DNA of 40,781 nucleotides from an uncultured Clostridia bacterium (GCA_944376265.1 CALWCD010000014.1:1-40781), one strand, 5' to 3'; shown: positions 1-7,263, counted from the stretch's first letter. Notes: generated by a model not told the origin, from the letters alone. A program made the numbers and translations.

Positions 1-1
1 G

Positions 2-277
2 ATCGTGGTGGCCACCAGCGACGAAGAGCACGACGCTGTGCCCATCGTCACTGCCGCCGGTCTGACCAAGACCATGGCTCCCCGCACTCCTGAGACTATC
101 AGCGAGCTGCCCCTGCCCCGCATTGACTGCGATATCAAGGACTACTACCGGAATATCGCCAAGGTGGTCAATGGGGAAGAGGAGCCCATCGTCACCCACG
201 ACCAGCAGCGTCAGGTCATGCGCCTGATGGAGGCTATTTTCGAGTCTGCTGAGAAGAATCAGGTTGTCACGTTCTGA
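2..277 (+). CDS. Gfo/Idh/MocA family oxidoreductase, C-terminal fragment
   Basis: This is the last ~91 codons of a gene that begins before the window. The C-terminal signature of NAD(P)-dependent Gfo/Idh/MocA sugar dehydrogenases is visible: a stretch reading D-Y-Y-R-N-I, then E-E-P-I-V-T-H-D-Q-Q-R-Q-V-M-R-L-M-E-A-I, and the common terminal segment E-S-A-E-K-N-Q-V-V-T-F. In this family that segment closes the alpha/beta substrate domain. The Rossmann half and the EKP motif lie outside the window, so substrate and cofactor cannot be inferred. A strong terminator follows 8 bases after the stop, so this is the last gene of its operon. Two further members of the superfamily occur in the hexuronate operon at 35593-37856. 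Confidence 0.82.
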   Translation: MVVATSDEEHDAVPIVTAAGLTKTMAPRTPETISELPLPRIDCDIKDYYRNIAKVVNGEEEPIVTHDQQRQVMRLMEAIFESAEKNQVVTF

Positions 278-285
278 CATTCCGT

Positions 286-324
286 AAAAAAACCTGCAGT
301 GTGAAACCACGCTGCAGGTTTTTT
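286..324. terminator. Bidirectional intrinsic terminator
   Basis: An 11-bp stem with arms CCTGCAGTGTG (293-303) and CACGCTGCAGG (308-318), one G-T wobble and a 4-nt loop. It has T6 on the plus side (319-324) and A7 on the left (286-292), which reads as T7 on the minus strand. It can end the plus-strand oxidoreductase transcript and any minus-strand transcript arriving from the DUF1292 side. Confidence 0.85.
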
Positions 325-332
325 CGCATCAG

Positions 333-364
333 AAAGGCCGCGGAACAATCATTCCGCGGCCTTT
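333..364. repeat. Perfect 13-bp inverted repeat
   Basis: Arms AAAGGCCGCGGAA (333-345) and TTCCGCGGCCTTT (352-364) with a 6-nt loop. There is no long T tract on either side, so it is a poor terminator by itself. On the minus strand it lies between the structured stretch at 371-585 and the bidirectional terminator, so it may be a 3' stability hairpin. Confidence 0.7.
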
Positions 365-370
365 GCCGTT

Positions 371-585
371 ACAGGAATCCCGCCCGACCGTATCGCGCAA
401 CTCAATAACCTGCTACATAAAAGCAGGTGGGTGCCCCCCCACATGGTTCACGCTCCCTTCCTCCAACAACGGTCAAAGCCGCGTCGGGAGGTCTGCAATC
501 CACAGATGGAGACAGGGCTCCCTTTCAATCGAGTGTAGGGTTATATGTGCGCAGTCCGCGCATCGGGCAGGAAAATTGCTGTGTG
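371..585. ncRNA. Candidate structured RNA with long-range closing stem (6S-like?)
   Basis: This is about 215 nt without a credible ORF. The ends pair over a long distance: GCCCGA near 383-388 with TCGGGC near 564-569, extended outward by CC/GG, AAT/ATT and ACAG/CTGT, and inward by GCGCA with TGCGC (about 550-554) and ATAACC (404-409) with GGTTAT (540-545). Inside are CCTGCT/AGCAGG around 408-427, CTCCC/GGGAG enclosing a CGG/CCG hairpin, TCTG/CAGA and GGAG/CTCC. A closed rod of this length recalls 6S RNA, but I cannot confirm the family. Strand is uncertain: only the minus strand ends in a proper terminator (286-318), while no clear promoter is seen on either side. Confidence 0.4.
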
Positions 586-625
586 ATGAGAGGCGTTTCC
601 TCCGCCTTAGACAACAGAAAGAAGG

Positions 626-925
626 TTACTCTTCCTCGCCGTCGAAATAGGCCTCGTTAAAGCGCTCCTCGAAGATCTCGGCCAGTTTGTCCAGAAGCTC
701 GTCGTCCTCCACTTCCTGGAGCTGCTCCTCGCCGTCCTCTTCAATGACTTCAAAGATATAGTAGGTCTCCGCGTCAGAGGCGATCTCGTCCGGTTCCTGC
801 TGTGTGGGAACCAAGGCCAGGAAATGGCCGTCGTCGTTCTCCAACTCGTCAATGATCTCAAACTCGTGTTCCTGGCCCTCGTCATCCAGCAGGGTGAGAA
901 GGTCGGCTTCGTATTCGTGGTCCAT
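626..925 (-). CDS. DUF1292 family small acidic protein
   Basis: A 99-residue, very acidic protein with the DUF1292 (YrzB-like) pattern: an N-terminal D-x-L-T-L-L-D-D-E-G-Q-E-H-E-F-E strand region, then a central F-L-A-L-V-P and Y-Y-I-F-E-V-I-E-E-D-G-E-E core, and a C-terminal helix (L-A-E-I-F-E-E-R-F-N-E-A-Y). The family is widespread in Firmicutes, commonly near ruvX/ireB, and its biochemical function is unknown. I chose the ATG at 925 because AAAGGAG lies 9 nt upstream. An in-frame ATG at 931 would leave only 3 nt. It has its own promoter at 952-980 and no terminator directly after the stop, so the transcript may run into the structured stretch at 371-585. Confidence 0.88.
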   Translation of the reverse strand: MDHEYEADLLTLLDDEGQEHEFEIIDELENDDGHFLALVPTQQEPDEIASDAETYYIFEVIEEDGEEQLQEVEDDELLDKLAEIFEERFNEAYFDGEEE

Positions 926-951
926 TTGCATACGCTCCTTTCTCCAAAATT

Positions 952-980
952 ATTTTACCGTAAAACAAGGGCATAGTCAA
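952..980 (-). promoter_or_regulatory. Promoter of the DUF1292 gene
   Basis: Reading the minus strand: -35 TTGACT (980-975), a 17-nt spacer, -10 TAAAAT (957-952). It lies about 30 nt upstream of the chosen start codon. Confidence 0.75.
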
Positions 981-1054
981 GCGGTGTTTTTTTCTTTCCG
1001 CCAATTCTGGGAAAGGCAGGGATAGGAACTCCGCCCTATAAAAATCCCCCAAAT

Positions 1055-1075
1055 ATTTTCAAGAATCTTGAAAAT
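1055..1075. promoter_or_regulatory. 21-bp palindrome abutting the large-RNA promoter (candidate operator)
   Basis: Perfect 10-bp arms ATTTTCAAGA (1055-1064) and TCTTGAAAAT (1066-1075) around a single central A. It ends 5 nt before the -35 box of the promoter at 1081-1109. The position, about -61 to -41 relative to the predicted start, suits an activator site or an A/T-rich upstream element. It does not exactly match LexA, Rex, FNR or CodY consensus sites as I know them. Confidence 0.6.
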
Positions 1076-1080
1076 TACTA

Positions 1081-1109
1081 TTGACAAACGGAAAGTGAGG
1101 CGTTATAAT
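1081..1109 (+). promoter_or_regulatory. Full-consensus sigma-A promoter of the large non-coding RNA
   Basis: -35 TTGACA (1081-1086), exactly 17 nt, -10 TATAAT (1104-1109): both hexamers are perfect. It is the best promoter in the window. Predicted transcription start is near 1116. No start codon with a ribosome site follows. Confidence 0.85.
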
Positions 1110-1115
1110 AAGGGC

Positions 1116-2355
1116 GAAGATAAGAGATAGAGATATCTACCAGATCTTCACAGCAGCTTCGCAAAAGGCCGGAAGTAAGTGAGACAGAGCTTTTACCGGA
1201 ACATGCGGAACAAGAAAGTTTCCAGAAGATGTCATCCACAGTTTTTCCAAACGAAAAACAGACTTTCATCGAAACGGAAAATTATTCAAAAGGAGTAAAC
1301 CGAAATCTCTAGGAAACCTGGAAAAGAGTTCTTTTAAAGAGAAGAGAAATTTTTAGAAGAGGTTGCTTTTCAATCAGCTGTTTTCAGAAGAGAAAAAAGG
1401 AAGAAACAAAAAGAGGAATTTCCAAAAAATGAAAGAAAGTTTTTCAAAGACTGAGAGAGAAATCTTCAAAAGCCTTGTAAAAAGCAAGGAACACATTTTG
1501 AGAGATTTCAATTCGAAGTGATATGTTTGGAAAATACGAAAAATGACAGCAAAGGAAGTTCTTGGAACGAGAAAAAGGGGAAGCATCGTTTCAGAGTGAA
1601 AACGGCGAGGAGTGGCATTGAAAAGACAGGCTGCAGGTTAAGAAAACTTTGATTGTATTTGAAAAGAATTTCAAAAACAAGAAGAGGAGCTTTTCTGGTC
1701 AGTCAGTAACCGCAAATTGGCGGTGAAAAGTGGAAAAGCAGAGCAGCCGGAAAAATGCGAAGCTTGCAAAATTATTAATGAGAGAAAGGCGGGTGAGCCC
1801 GATGGATCGGAATGAACCTCAGCACTGTGGGTCTGCGGACTCACATTCCGCAGACAAATAAATTAAAATATAATAGAAAGAAGGTTCCTTATTCTGATTA
1901 TTCCTCAGATGTTAGGAAACCAAAAAGGCACGGATCTGTTTTAACACCGTAAGTTAAATTGCTTTGTAAAGCGTGACCAATACCACAAATGTGGGTTGGC
2001 AATCATAAATGGATAGCGGTTAATTAAGACGGTAATGATGTGCCGGAAAAGGTAATAAAACCAATGTACTAGTCATTTTCTTTAAAGATAAATGCTCTTT
2101 CAAATAGATGATGGTAAGGTCTTAAAAAGTACACTTAAGATTCATTCATGTCATCCAAATGGAAAGAAAGTATAGATGGTAACCAATCATTGACCGCTCC
2201 TAAATTGCTGTGCAACCAAGTAGTCCCATTGTTCATCCTTAGAAAGATAGCAAGAAAACGAACGATTGCAACAACGTTCAGGAACCGTTCAAGTTGGCGA
2301 TAATACCTTCGTAAGTGAAGAGGGCTTTTGGGGTGTTTCTCAAAAGCCCTTTTTG
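1116..2355 (+). ncRNA. Large non-coding RNA gene (about 1.24 kb), family not recognised
   Basis: Transcription from the consensus promoter would run to the terminator at 2321-2354 through DNA with stops in all frames. There are two parts. The first, about 1116-1790, is strikingly purine-rich and low in GC: in 1381-1440 I count 13 pyrimidines and 16 G+C among 60 bases. The second, about 1790-2320, is rich in short perfect hairpins: GTCTGCGGA/TCCGCAGAC (1831-1855); TCTGA/TCAGA (1893-1909) inside a GGTT..AACC stem; a CCAA/TTGG stem around CCAC/GTGG (1977-1999); TCTTAA/TTAAGA (2120-2140) inside GATGA/TCATC; GAACG/CGTTC (2260-2279); CTTC/GAAG just before the terminator. The size recalls the ornate large RNAs (OLE, GOLLD, ROOL), but I recognise no signature of them and no OLE partner gene is next to it. 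Confidence 0.62.
2321..2354 (+). terminator. Terminator of the large non-coding RNA
   Basis: Perfect 10-bp stem AGGGCTTTTG (2321-2330) / CAAAAGCCCT (2341-2350), 10-nt loop, then T5. No coding gene lies between it and the promoter at 1081. Confidence 0.85.
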
Positions 2356-2411
2356 TTGCGTTTCACCGAAAAAAAGAATGGCCCAAACCGCAAAATCCCT
2401 GTTTTTTCCGC

Positions 2412-2440
2412 TTGTTCTCTCTGTTAGGCTATGCTATAAT
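2412..2440 (+). promoter_or_regulatory. Promoter of the HD-domain gene
   Basis: -35 TTGTTC (2412-2417), 17-nt spacer, -10 TATAAT (2435-2440) with an extended -10 TG at 2432-2433. Confidence 0.75.
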
Positions 2441-2486
2441 AATAGCCGCTGAAACGGGGAAACCTAGGTTGTCCCAGGAATATACT

Positions 2487-3080
2487 ATGGCAGGTGGCAT
2501 TATGCGGAGAAGATCCTCAGAACGTTTTTGGGAAGAGGAAGAGTTCAAGAGCTTCTATGAGACCTTGGCCCAGGAATCCGGATTGGAAGGAATTGCCCAA
2601 TTCCCTCAGCACGGTTCCACCACCCGGTTGATGCACAGCGTAGCCGTTGCGTATTACAGCTACCGGCTGGCCCGTTCCACCAGGCTTCCCTTCCATTGGG
2701 AGGAAATGGTGCGGGGCGCTTTGCTCCACGATTATTTTTTCTACGACGCTCAGGACGGCGACCCGGCCCATAAAGGCCACTGGACCCGTCATCCCGATAT
2801 CGCGGCGGATAACGCCAAAAAGGAATTGTCCCTCACCGCCATTGAAGAGGATACCATTCGCTGCCACATGTTTCCTCTCACGGTAAAGCCTCCCAAATAC
2901 CGGGAAGGCGTGGTGGTGTCTTTGGTGGACAAAGCCTGCTCGGTGTACGAGTTTTTCAGCCGCCGGGCGCCCTACCCCAGACTGCGGGGAGAGATGGTTC
3001 CTGTGGCCGGAGCCCTTCACCACAACATTCATCCCAGCATGTTGTTCCTGCTTCCGGAAATGGCGGGAAAACAGGTGTGA
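2487..3080 (+). CDS. HD-domain metal-dependent phosphohydrolase family protein
   Basis: A 197-residue protein with the HD metal-binding signature: H50 (in L-M-H-S-V-A-V-A-Y-Y-S-Y), the H81-D82 doublet (A-L-L-H-D-Y-F-F-Y-D) and D148 (S-L-V-D-K-A-C). Also visible is G-H-W-T-R-H-P-D-I-A, typical of a Clostridia HD subfamily annotated only as HD-domain or hydrolase. The substrate is unknown; HD proteins are usually phosphohydrolases acting on nucleotides. The start at 2487 has AGGA 7 nt upstream. An ATG at 2502 preceded by AGGTGG is an equally reasonable alternative. The reading frame stays open further upstream to 2328, but that would place the promoter inside the gene. It is monocistronic, with its own promoter and terminator. 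Confidence 0.8.
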   Translation: MAGGIMRRRSSERFWEEEEFKSFYETLAQESGLEGIAQFPQHGSTTRLMHSVAVAYYSYRLARSTRLPFHWEEMVRGALLHDYFFYDAQDGDPAHKGHWTRHPDIAADNAKKELSLTAIEEDTIRCHMFPLTVKPPKYREGVVVSLVDKACSVYEFFSRRAPYPRLRGEMVPVAGALHHNIHPSMLFLLPEMAGKQV

Positions 3081-3091
3081 CGAAATCTGAG

Positions 3092-3119
3092 AGCCTCCTG
3101 GTTCAGGGGGCTTTTTTTC
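3092..3119 (+). terminator. Terminator after the HD-domain gene
   Basis: Stem AGCCTCCTG (3092-3100) / CAGGGGGCT (3104-3112) with one wobble, followed by a T-rich tail. The next promoter begins at 3120. Confidence 0.75.
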
Positions 3120-3148
3120 TTGCAAAAGAGAAGTTATTTTGCTATACT
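3120..3148 (+). promoter_or_regulatory. Promoter of the gtrA-like gene
   Basis: -35 TTGCAA (3120-3125), 17-nt spacer, -10 TATACT (3143-3148) with TG at 3140-3141. Confidence 0.7.
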
Positions 3149-3200
3149 TTTATTTTATGAAACAGGGCTGGATTCCAGCGCTTTTGAGAAAGGCTTGGAT

Positions 3201-3632
3201 ATGGAAACGATGAAGTCACTTTTTTTGAAATACAAAGAGCTGATCCTCTATGTGTTTTTCGGGGGGCTCACCACGTTGGTCAACTGGGGAAGCTACTGGG
3301 TTTTGGCCGACGTTTTCCACGTGCCCTATTTGTGGGCCACAGCCATTGCCCAAATACTCTCCATCCTCTTTGCCTATGTGACCAACCGGGTGTGGGTGTT
3401 TGAAAGCCGGGCAAAAGGGTTCACCGCCGTATTTTGGGAGATGGTCCGCTTCTTTGGCTGCCGGGGCGCTTCTTTTGTGCTGGATCTGGTCTGCATGAGG
3501 GTGGGCGTTGGGGGCCTGCATGTGAACGACAAGGTGATGAAGCTGCTGTCCAACGTGATTGTCATCATCGTCAACTACGTGTTCAGCAAGGTTTTTGTGT
3601 TTCGCAAACCAAGAGAGAAACAGGGACATTGA
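3201..3632 (+). CDS. GtrA family membrane protein
   Basis: A 143-residue protein with four predicted membrane helices and GtrA hallmarks: an early L-I-L-Y-V-F-F-G-G-L-T-T-L-V-N-W segment, I-L-S-I-L-F-A-Y-V-T-N-R-V-W-V-F, and the closing V-N-Y-V-F-S-K-V-F-V-F-R. GtrA-type proteins are implicated in moving polyprenyl-linked sugars across the cytoplasmic membrane for surface glycan synthesis. ATG 3201 is preferred over the upstream in-frame ATG at 3120 because AAAGG lies 7 nt before it and the promoter at 3120-3148 would otherwise be inside the coding region. The stop codon overlaps the -35 box of the next promoter. The neighbouring LCP ligases and nucleotidyltransferase support a cell-envelope role. 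Confidence 0.88.
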   Translation: METMKSLFLKYKELILYVFFGGLTTLVNWGSYWVLADVFHVPYLWATAIAQILSILFAYVTNRVWVFESRAKGFTAVFWEMVRFFGCRGASFVLDLVCMRVGVGGLHVNDKVMKLLSNVIVIIVNYVFSKVFVFRKPREKQGH

Positions 3633-3657
3633 CGGAAGGGCCTGTTTGGAGTATAAT
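3629..3657 (+). promoter_or_regulatory. Promoter of the LCP gene pair
   Basis: -35 TTGACG (3629-3634), 17-nt spacer, -10 TATAAT (3652-3657). The -35 box contains the stop codon of the upstream gtrA-like gene. Confidence 0.8.
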
Positions 3658-3691
3658 ACTAACAAATTATGTCAATTAGGGGGACACGCCC

Positions 3692-4939
3692 ATGGCGCGG
3701 AAAAATGTGAACCACTCTGAGGAATTTGAGGACGTTTCCAGCTATTCCTCCTCCAAGGAATATAAAAAACGGAAGAAAAACAGGAGGGGCAGGGCGGTGC
3801 TGCGGGGCATTGCCATCTTCTTCTGCCTGGTGTTCATCCTCTGCGGCGGAGGGTTGGTCTATGTGTCCACCAACCTGCTTTCCGGGCTGACCACCACCAC
3901 TATTGCCAAGGACAACGACTCTCTGGGTATTGACGCGGAGAATATCGTCATGGACGACAGCATTAAGAACATAGCCTTGTTCGGCGTGGACTCCCGAAAC
4001 GGGGAGTTCAAGGGCCTGTCCGACGTGATCATGATCCTCACCGTGGACAACAAGCACGGAAAGATCAAGATGACCTCCATCCTCCGGGACAGCGAGGTGA
4101 CCATTGAGGGAGAAAGCGACACCCAAGGCTATTTGAACTACGTGGATAAGATCAACGTGGCCTACCGGTATGGCGGACCGCAGCTTGCCATCCGCACCCT
4201 GAACCGGAATTTCGGTCTGGACATCCGGGACTATGTGACCATTAACTTCGCCAACATGGCAGCCATTGTGGACGCTTTCGGAGGGGTGGACATGGAGCTC
4301 ACCGCCGAGGAAGTGGGGGCCATCAACGACAACCTGTGGGCCCTCAGCCAGGAGGTGGAGGATCAGAAAGAAACCGACCTGGCTAACGGCGTCACCGACC
4401 AAGTCTATTCGGAGATCGTCCACGACGATTACATCCCCACCATTTACGGAGATATCAACATTGCCTACGGCGAGTACGAGGGCGGCACTTACCACCTGAA
4501 CGGCAACCAGGCGGTGGCCTATGGCCGGATCCGCTACATTGACAGTGACTACGTCCGCGTGGAGCGGCAGCAGAATGTGCTGGTGGCTTTGATGGGGAAG
4601 CTGGAAGGCATGGGCATTACCGACTACACCAGCTTGATCCAGCAGTTGATGCCCTACTGTGAGACCTCCCTGGATTTGGGGGATATTGTCGGCATGACTC
4701 CCATCCTGTTCACAGATTTCACCATCAGCCGCATCAGCGTGCCCAACCCGGAGTACGAGACGGATCTGTTTGATGGGTTTAACAGCTACGACGAATACCA
4801 CATGACCTACGATCCCACTGGGGCGGCCAAGCGGATCAGCAGCTTCATTTACGAAGAGGATTCTCCCTATTGGGAGGAATATGGGGATACGTCCATAGAC
4901 CGCGATGATGAGACCTCTGGCGCAAGCACAGGGGACTGA
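3692..4939 (+). CDS. LytR-CpsA-Psr (LCP) family cell-wall glycopolymer ligase, copy 1
   Basis: A 415-residue type II membrane protein. It has a short basic cytoplasmic tail (residues 1-35, including D-V-S-S-Y-S-S at 14-20), one helix (about 36-56), and an extracellular LCP domain. LCP signatures include N-I-A-L-F-G-V-D-S-R, the S-D-V-I-M-I-L-T-V-D strand, S-I-L-R-D-S-E-V, an F-G-G-V-D-M-E-L region and Y-H-L-N-G-N-Q-A-V-A-Y-G-R-I-R followed by D-S-D-Y-V-R-V-E-R-Q-Q. LCP enzymes transfer polyprenyl-pyrophosphate-linked glycopolymers to peptidoglycan; the Asp/Arg residues listed are the expected phosphate- and metal-binding set. The acidic C-terminal tail (E-E-Y-G-D-T-S-I-D-R-D-D-E-T) lies outside the domain. 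The ATG at 3692 follows AGGGGG. It is co-transcribed with a paralogue 24 bases downstream. Confidence 0.93.
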   Translation: MARKNVNHSEEFEDVSSYSSSKEYKKRKKNRRGRAVLRGIAIFFCLVFILCGGGLVYVSTNLLSGLTTTTIAKDNDSLGIDAENIVMDDSIKNIALFGVDSRNGEFKGLSDVIMILTVDNKHGKIKMTSILRDSEVTIEGESDTQGYLNYVDKINVAYRYGGPQLAIRTLNRNFGLDIRDYVTINFANMAAIVDAFGGVDMELTAEEVGAINDNLWALSQEVEDQKETDLANGVTDQVYSEIVHDDYIPTIYGDINIAYGEYEGGTYHLNGNQAVAYGRIRYIDSDYVRVERQQNVLVALMGKLEGMGITDYTSLIQQLMPYCETSLDLGDIVGMTPILFTDFTISRISVPNPEYETDLFDGFNSYDEYHMTYDPTGAAKRISSFIYEEDSPYWEEYGDTSIDRDDETSGASTGD

Positions 4940-4963
4940 TCGGGTCTGGTACGGAGGAACGGA

Positions 4964-6307
4964 ATGGGAAGAAACGACAGCGATAGAACGCCCCGCCACG
5001 GGACAAGCCGGGGCTCTGGAGACCGCCGCGCTTCGGCAGCCAGCCGCAGGAACACAACCGGCGACACCAGCCAGCGTCTGTGGCGGGAAGAACTGAGGGA
5101 CAATTACTACTACGAGGAACCCCCGAAGGGCTGGAAGGAAGGGGACCAGTTCCAGGATATTTCCAGCTATTCCTCCCCGGCAAAGCGCCGGGCGGACCAG
5201 CGGGCCATGGAGGAAGAGGTGGAGAAAACCCGGCGGGGGGCTTCCAGAAGAAGCAGCCGGGACATTTCCAGCGGGCGCCCTGTGAAGAAAAAAGGGAGCG
5301 CGGCGAAGAAGGTTCTTGTCACCCTGCTGGTGCTTTTGGTACTGGTGGGGGGCGGCTTCTTCTATGTGTTCGGCTACCTTCTTAGCGGCATGACCATGAC
5401 CTCCCTCACTTCCGACCCGGACGCTCTGGGCATTTCCTCGTCGGCCTATTCCGATTCCCAGGTGGTCAACGTGGCTCTGTTTGGCCTGGACGCCCGAAAC
5501 GAGGGAGAGTCCAGCCGGTCCGATGTGGTGATGGTCCTCACGGTGGACAAGCGTCACCACACCCTAAAGCTCACCTCCATCCTCCGGGACAGCGAGGTGC
5601 AGATCGACGGCTACGGCGCGGACAAGATCACTCACGCCTACGCCTACGGCGGCCCGGAGCTGGCGGTGCGCACCATCAACCAGAATTTTAACCTGGATAT
5701 CAAGAATTACGTATCCGTGGACTTCCACCAGATGGCGGACATTGTGGACGCCTTTGGCGGGGTGGACATGGAATTGACCGCGGCGGAGGCGGACGCCATC
5801 AACGAGAACCTGTGGACCCTGGAGCAGGAATCTCCCGGCACGGTGACCTACGCCGACTACATCCCCTCCCTGGACGGCACGGTGCAGCTGGTGTACGGGG
5901 AGTACCAGGACGGCACTTACCACCTGAACGGCAACCGGGCAGTGGCCTATTCCCGCATCCGCTACCTGGACAGCGACGACGTCCGGGCCTCCCGTCAGCA
6001 GAAAGTGATGATGGCCCTGGTGGAGCAGCTGAAAAAGAAGAGTGTGTTCGAGTACCCGGGCTTGATCCGGAAGATCTCCGCCATGTGTGAAACCTCTCTG
6101 GATGTGGGCGACCTGCTGGGGATGGCTCCCATCATGCTGGGCGGGCTCCAGATGGAGACACTGTCCATTCCCGGGGAGGAGGAGCAGGCCTACGGCGCCT
6201 ACCTGGACAACGGCGCCTGGGTGTACGAGTACGACCTGACGGCGGCTTCCCAGCATATCAGCCGGTTCATTTACGAAGAGAATTCCCCCTATTACACGGG
6301 GAGTTAA
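4964..6307 (+). CDS. LytR-CpsA-Psr (LCP) family cell-wall glycopolymer ligase, copy 2
   Basis: A 447-residue paralogue of the preceding gene with a much longer cytoplasmic tail (about 114 residues, rich in Arg, Ser and Glu), one helix (about 115-137) and the same extracellular LCP domain: V-N-V-A-L-F-G-L-D-A-R, S-D-V-V-M-V-L-T-V-D, S-I-L-R-D-S-E-V, Y-H-L-N-G-N-R-A-V-A-Y-S-R-I-R and D-D-V-R-A-S-R-Q-Q. The tail carries D-I-S-S-Y-S-S at 65-71, nearly identical to the motif in copy 1. GGAGG precedes the ATG by 6 nt. No terminator separates it from the nucleotidyltransferase gene that starts 28 bases after its stop, so the three genes are probably one operon. Tandem LCP genes often differ in polymer or acceptor; which polymer is involved here cannot be read from the sequence. 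Confidence 0.92.
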   Translation: MGRNDSDRTPRHGTSRGSGDRRASAASRRNTTGDTSQRLWREELRDNYYYEEPPKGWKEGDQFQDISSYSSPAKRRADQRAMEEEVEKTRRGASRRSSRDISSGRPVKKKGSAAKKVLVTLLVLLVLVGGGFFYVFGYLLSGMTMTSLTSDPDALGISSSAYSDSQVVNVALFGLDARNEGESSRSDVVMVLTVDKRHHTLKLTSILRDSEVQIDGYGADKITHAYAYGGPELAVRTINQNFNLDIKNYVSVDFHQMADIVDAFGGVDMELTAAEADAINENLWTLEQESPGTVTYADYIPSLDGTVQLVYGEYQDGTYHLNGNRAVAYSRIRYLDSDDVRASRQQKVMMALVEQLKKKSVFEYPGLIRKISAMCETSLDVGDLLGMAPIMLGGLQMETLSIPGEEEQAYGAYLDNGAWVYEYDLTAASQHISRFIYEENSPYYTGS

Positions 6308-6335
6308 AAGAAATGCACAGAAAGGATGGGTTGCT

Positions 6336-7256
6336 GTGAGCGATCCCGTATTGGTCATCATGGCTGCCGGCATGGGCAGCCGCTACGGAGGCTTGAAGCA
6401 GATTGACCCGGTAGGCGTCCACGGGGAAAAGATCATCGATTTCTCCCTGTTCGACGCCCGGCGCGCCGGCTTCAAGAAAGCGTTGTTCATCATCAAGGAG
6501 GAGCTGCTCCCCGACTTCCAGGAGGCCGTGTTCCAGAAGGCCTCCCAGTACCTGGAGATCGACTGGGTGTTCCAGAAGCTCCAGGACGTGCCCGAAGGGG
6601 TGACCATCCCGGAAGGCCGGGTGAAGCCCTGGGGAACCGGCCACGCGGCCCTCACCGCGGCCCGGGTGCTGGGCGACGCCCCCTACGCGGTGATCAACGC
6701 CGACGATTTCTACGGCCGGGAAGCTTTTGAGAAGATGTACCAGTTCCTGAAAAACGCCAGGGACGGGGAGCGCATGGACTTTGCCATGGTGGGCTACTAC
6801 CTGAAAAACACCGTCACCGAAAACGGGTATGTCTCCCGAGGGGTGTGCCATACGGAGAACTGCATGCTGCGCAGCATCACCGAGCGGACCCACATTGAGA
6901 AGCGGGAAGAGGGCATCGCCTACACAGAGGACGGCGGCCAGACCTGGACCCAGCTGTCCCCGGACGCGGTGGTGTCCATGAACCTGTGGGGGTTCACCCC
7001 CGGATTCACTCCTACCCTGGAAGAGGACTTCCGCAGGTTTTTCCGGGAGGACGTGCCCAAAAACCCGGAGAAGGCGGAGTTTTTCCTGCCCTTTGTGGTC
7101 AACGACCTGCTGGCTCAGGACAGAGCCCAGGTGACAGTGCTTTCCTCCAGTGACAAGTGGTACGGCGTCACCTACAAGGAGGACAAGGAGACGGTGGTGG
7201 CGGCGATCCGTGCCATGACAGAAGCGGGCGTCTATCCCTCTCCCTTGTGGAAATGA
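6336..7256 (+). CDS. Nucleotidyltransferase family protein (sugar-phosphate nucleotidylyltransferase-like)
   Basis: A 306-residue protein of the NTP-transferase fold. The nucleotide-binding signature M-A-A-G-M-G-S-R-Y-G-G-L-K-Q occupies residues 9-22, followed by P-W-G-T-G-H-A-A-L and the metal-binding N-A-D-D-F-Y-G. Related enzymes activate sugar 1-phosphates to NDP-sugars; the actual sugar and nucleotide are unknown. It starts with GTG at 6336, 8 nt after AAAGGAT. It probably belongs to the LCP operon, where an NDP-sugar precursor enzyme would fit polymer synthesis. A strong terminator follows the stop. Confidence 0.85.
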   Translation: MSDPVLVIMAAGMGSRYGGLKQIDPVGVHGEKIIDFSLFDARRAGFKKALFIIKEELLPDFQEAVFQKASQYLEIDWVFQKLQDVPEGVTIPEGRVKPWGTGHAALTAARVLGDAPYAVINADDFYGREAFEKMYQFLKNARDGERMDFAMVGYYLKNTVTENGYVSRGVCHTENCMLRSITERTHIEKREEGIAYTEDGGQTWTQLSPDAVVSMNLWGFTPGFTPTLEEDFRRFFREDVPKNPEKAEFFLPFVVNDLLAQDRAQVTVLSSSDKWYGVTYKEDKETVVAAIRAMTEAGVYPSPLWK

Positions 7257-7263
7257 TATCCGG

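Noticed and set aside
1078-1586. Two minus-strand frames of 63 and 70 codons inside the large RNA region
   Set aside because: Phe/Leu/Ser-rich products come from reading the purine-rich strand backwards. No ribosome sites, and the only strong promoter points the other way.
1116-2355. Assignment of the large RNA to OLE, RNase P RNA, tmRNA or a group II intron
   Set aside because: No OLE partner gene, none of the RNase P or tmRNA core sequences, and no reverse transcriptase or intron domain V that I can see.
3659-5560. 633-codon minus-strand frame over the LCP genes
   Set aside because: Antisense to two clear LCP genes. Its Val/His/Gly-rich composition is the reverse-strand echo of their codon use.
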